This document shows positions 13,629-14,587 of a stretch of 14,587 bases of DNA, in pieces (position 1 is the stretch's first letter; each line of letters starts with the position of its first letter). The notes under the pieces were generated by a model. It saw only the letters and a program-made list of their open reading frames with translations, was not told the origin of the DNA and ran no database searches. Position numbers and translations under genes: made by a program. Origin of the DNA: Candidatus Didemnitutus sp. (GTDB lineage: Bacteria; Verrucomicrobiota; Verrucomicrobiia; Opitutales; Opitutaceae); NCBI GenBank assembly GCA_030682505.1, contig JAUXOH010000163.1, forward strand, positions 1 through 14,587. The letters are read 5' to 3'.

Positions 13629-14203
13629 ACTTCGGCTGCCGAATTTCCTTTGCCGGTGCGGTCCTGGCGGGACCCCGCTCCGGGAAAACGGAATCCGATC
13701 TCCCGCTGCGGGTGGTCGGCGGTGAGCGGTTGATCGACCGCCAGTTGGAACTCCTGCTGACCTTGGGACCGGCGGAACTCGTGATCGCCGGACAACCGCG
13801 GCAGGATTACGGTTGCCCCGGTGTCCTCGTGACCTGCCAGGCCGGACCCGACCAAGGTTTTCTCGGCGATCTTGCCGCGGTGTTTGCGGCCACCACGTCC
13901 CCCCACGTGCTGGTCGCGGCAGTGGACTTGCCGCCGGTTTCACCCTACCTGCTCTGCGAGGTGTTCGAGCAGCGCAGCGGGGATCGCGGGGTCGTGCCGC
14001 GCACCGGGCTGGGTTGGGAGCCGCGGATGGCGGTGTATCCGCGGATCTGCGCCGCACGCGTGCTCGAGCATCTCCGGACGGGACAGCTCGATCCCATTCA
14101 ATTCGTGGAGTCGGCCGTCGCGGCGGGTGAGTTGAAACCCCACTCACTCGACGACGACGATGCAGCGGTGTTGGAAAACTGGCAGCGGGAACGGCCGTTG
14201 TAG
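13625..14203 (+). CDS. mobA: Divergent MobA-like molybdenum cofactor guanylyltransferase
   Basis: The 192-residue protein has the length and layout of MobA, which joins GMP to Mo-MPT so that bis-MGD can form, the cofactor type needed by the PsrA-like enzyme encoded upstream. A Rossmann start (GAVLAG, 11-16), a metal-binding aspartate D101 in VAAVDLPPVSP and a helix-rich C-terminus support the nucleotidyltransferase fold. The signature is altered, however. The usual LAGGxSxRMGxDK becomes LAGPRSGKTESDLPL (14-28), losing the second glycine, the RMG and the lysine of DK. The usual C-terminal NxNTPxD becomes HSLDDDD. Position as the last gene of the Moco operon favours MobA; a related transferase with altered specificity, or a decaying copy, are alternatives. 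Confidence 0.75.
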   Translation: MNFGCRISFAGAVLAGPRSGKTESDLPLRVVGGERLIDRQLELLLTLGPAELVIAGQPRQDYGCPGVLVTCQAGPDQGFLGDLAAVFAATTSPHVLVAAVDLPPVSPYLLCEVFEQRSGDRGVVPRTGLGWEPRMAVYPRICAARVLEHLRTGQLDPIQFVESAVAAGELKPHSLDDDDAAVLENWQRERPL

Positions 14204-14223
14204 TCGGCTGGCGTTGCTGCCGA

Positions 14224-14251
14224 TGCACCGCTTCCGTTCAGAAGCGATGCA
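14224..14251 (+). terminator. Hairpin after the Moco operon
   Basis: TGCACCGCTTC (14224-14234) pairs with GAAGCGATGCA (14241-14251): ten pairs and one C-A mismatch around a 6-base loop, 20 nt past the mobA-like stop. There is no T-run. The rest of 14204-14361 shows no gene; a smaller AGCGG/CCGCT hairpin (14340-14355) lies next to the stop of the convergent gene and might serve either side. Confidence 0.4.
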
Positions 14252-14361
14252 GCAAATTGATGCCTGGGTGGCGCGATCCCAACCGCAGAAGAGGAACTGC
14301 TGCGGAAACCGGCATCACCATCCGCCAATCGCGCGGATCAGCGGGGCTTGCCGCTCGTCAA

Positions 14362-14587
14362 TTAGTTGAAGCGCGGCGCGGCGACTTCATCGACGGAGAT
14401 GGTCTGGTCAAGGGAGTCCCAAGTGATCTGGCTGCCGTCGGTATTCAGATGGATTTTTTCCAGTTCGACTTGCGGGGCGGTCTCGAGACCGACGTATTGG
14501 CTGGCGGGAAAGCTCATGGAACGATCGGCATCGATTTCGAGATAGATTCGGCGACCCTGGACCCAACAATTGCGAGCGACGAGAGGC
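14362..14587 (-). CDS. DUF2442-like protein (C-terminal part, enters from beyond the window)
   Basis: Reading the minus strand, the last 74 codons of a gene enter from beyond 14587 and stop at TAA (complement of 14362-14364). The pattern RIYLEIDADRSMSFPASQYVGL and then GSQITWDSLDQTISVDEVAAP matches the shape of DUF2442 proteins, which carry a V-x-L-x-D-G/R strand followed by a closing I-x-W-x-x-L-D-x-x-I-S-V segment. DUF2442 genes often sit beside DUF4160 genes as small accessory or toxin-antitoxin-like pairs; the neighbour that would show this lies outside the window. Convergent with the Moco operon and unrelated to it by any visible evidence. Confidence 0.7.
   Translation of the reverse strand, partial: PLVARNCWVQGRRIYLEIDADRSMSFPASQYVGLETAPQVELEKIHLNTDGSQITWDSLDQTISVDEVAAPRFN

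Noticed and set aside
1..14587. Transposase, integrase, tRNA/rRNA, CRISPR array, phage genes or attachment sites that would mark the block as a mobile island
   Set aside because: None was seen; the island idea rests on gene content and order only.

Overview
The window is high-GC bacterial DNA. A Tat-exported molybdoenzyme, a signal-peptide-bearing outer-membrane porin and a secreted small protein point to a Gram-negative (diderm) organism capable of anaerobic respiration. The overall style would fit Verrucomicrobiota (Opitutaceae-like), but that assignment is only an impression from the sequence and no rRNA or tRNA is present to test it. Apart from the two partial edge genes, every gene is on the + strand.

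Layout. (1) 1-243, minus: the N-terminal part of the ribosome-assembly GTPase EngB/YsxC. (2) 510-4998: an ArsR-type regulator fused to a rhodanese domain, followed almost directly by a three-gene respiratory complex: a Tat-exported bis-MGD molybdopterin oxidoreductase (PsrA/PhsA-like), a four-cluster ferredoxin-like subunit (PsrB-like) and an NrfD/PsrC-like quinol-interacting membrane subunit. (3) 4999-5388: a gene-free stretch that is far from featureless. It holds several consecutive hairpins ending in a canonical intrinsic terminator 50 nt before the next start codon, which looks like an attenuator or riboswitch-type leader. (4) 5389-7070: an outer-membrane porin and a small secreted protein of unknown function. 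(5) 7277-14203: nine tightly coupled genes forming an apparently complete molybdenum cofactor cassette: moeA, moaC, mogA, a MOT1-type molybdate transporter, moaA, moaD, a moaE-moeB fusion, a MOSC-domain protein and a divergent mobA. (6) 14362-14587, minus: the C-terminal part of a DUF2442-like protein.

How it fits together (inference): MOT1 imports molybdate. MoaA and MoaC make cPMP from GTP. MoaD with MoaE converts cPMP to molybdopterin, and the fused MoeB domain re-activates the MoaD C-terminus. MogA and MoeA insert molybdenum. The MobA-like protein would add GMP to give bis-MGD, the cofactor the PsrA-like subunit needs. The enzyme would take electrons from the quinol pool through the NrfD and FeS subunits and reduce a sulfur, or possibly another chalcogen or metalloid, compound in the periplasm. 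The porin may admit that substrate. The regulator combines a CxC thiol pair in its HTH domain with a rhodanese domain, suggesting sulfur- or metalloid-responsive control. The window thus reads as a self-contained enzyme-plus-cofactor island between housekeeping-type flanks.

Most noteworthy: the MoaE-MoeB fusion, the structured leader before the porin, the divergent MobA signature motifs, and the regulator's two potential sulfur/metalloid-sensing sites. No TorD/NarJ-type chaperone for the molybdoenzyme is encoded in the window.
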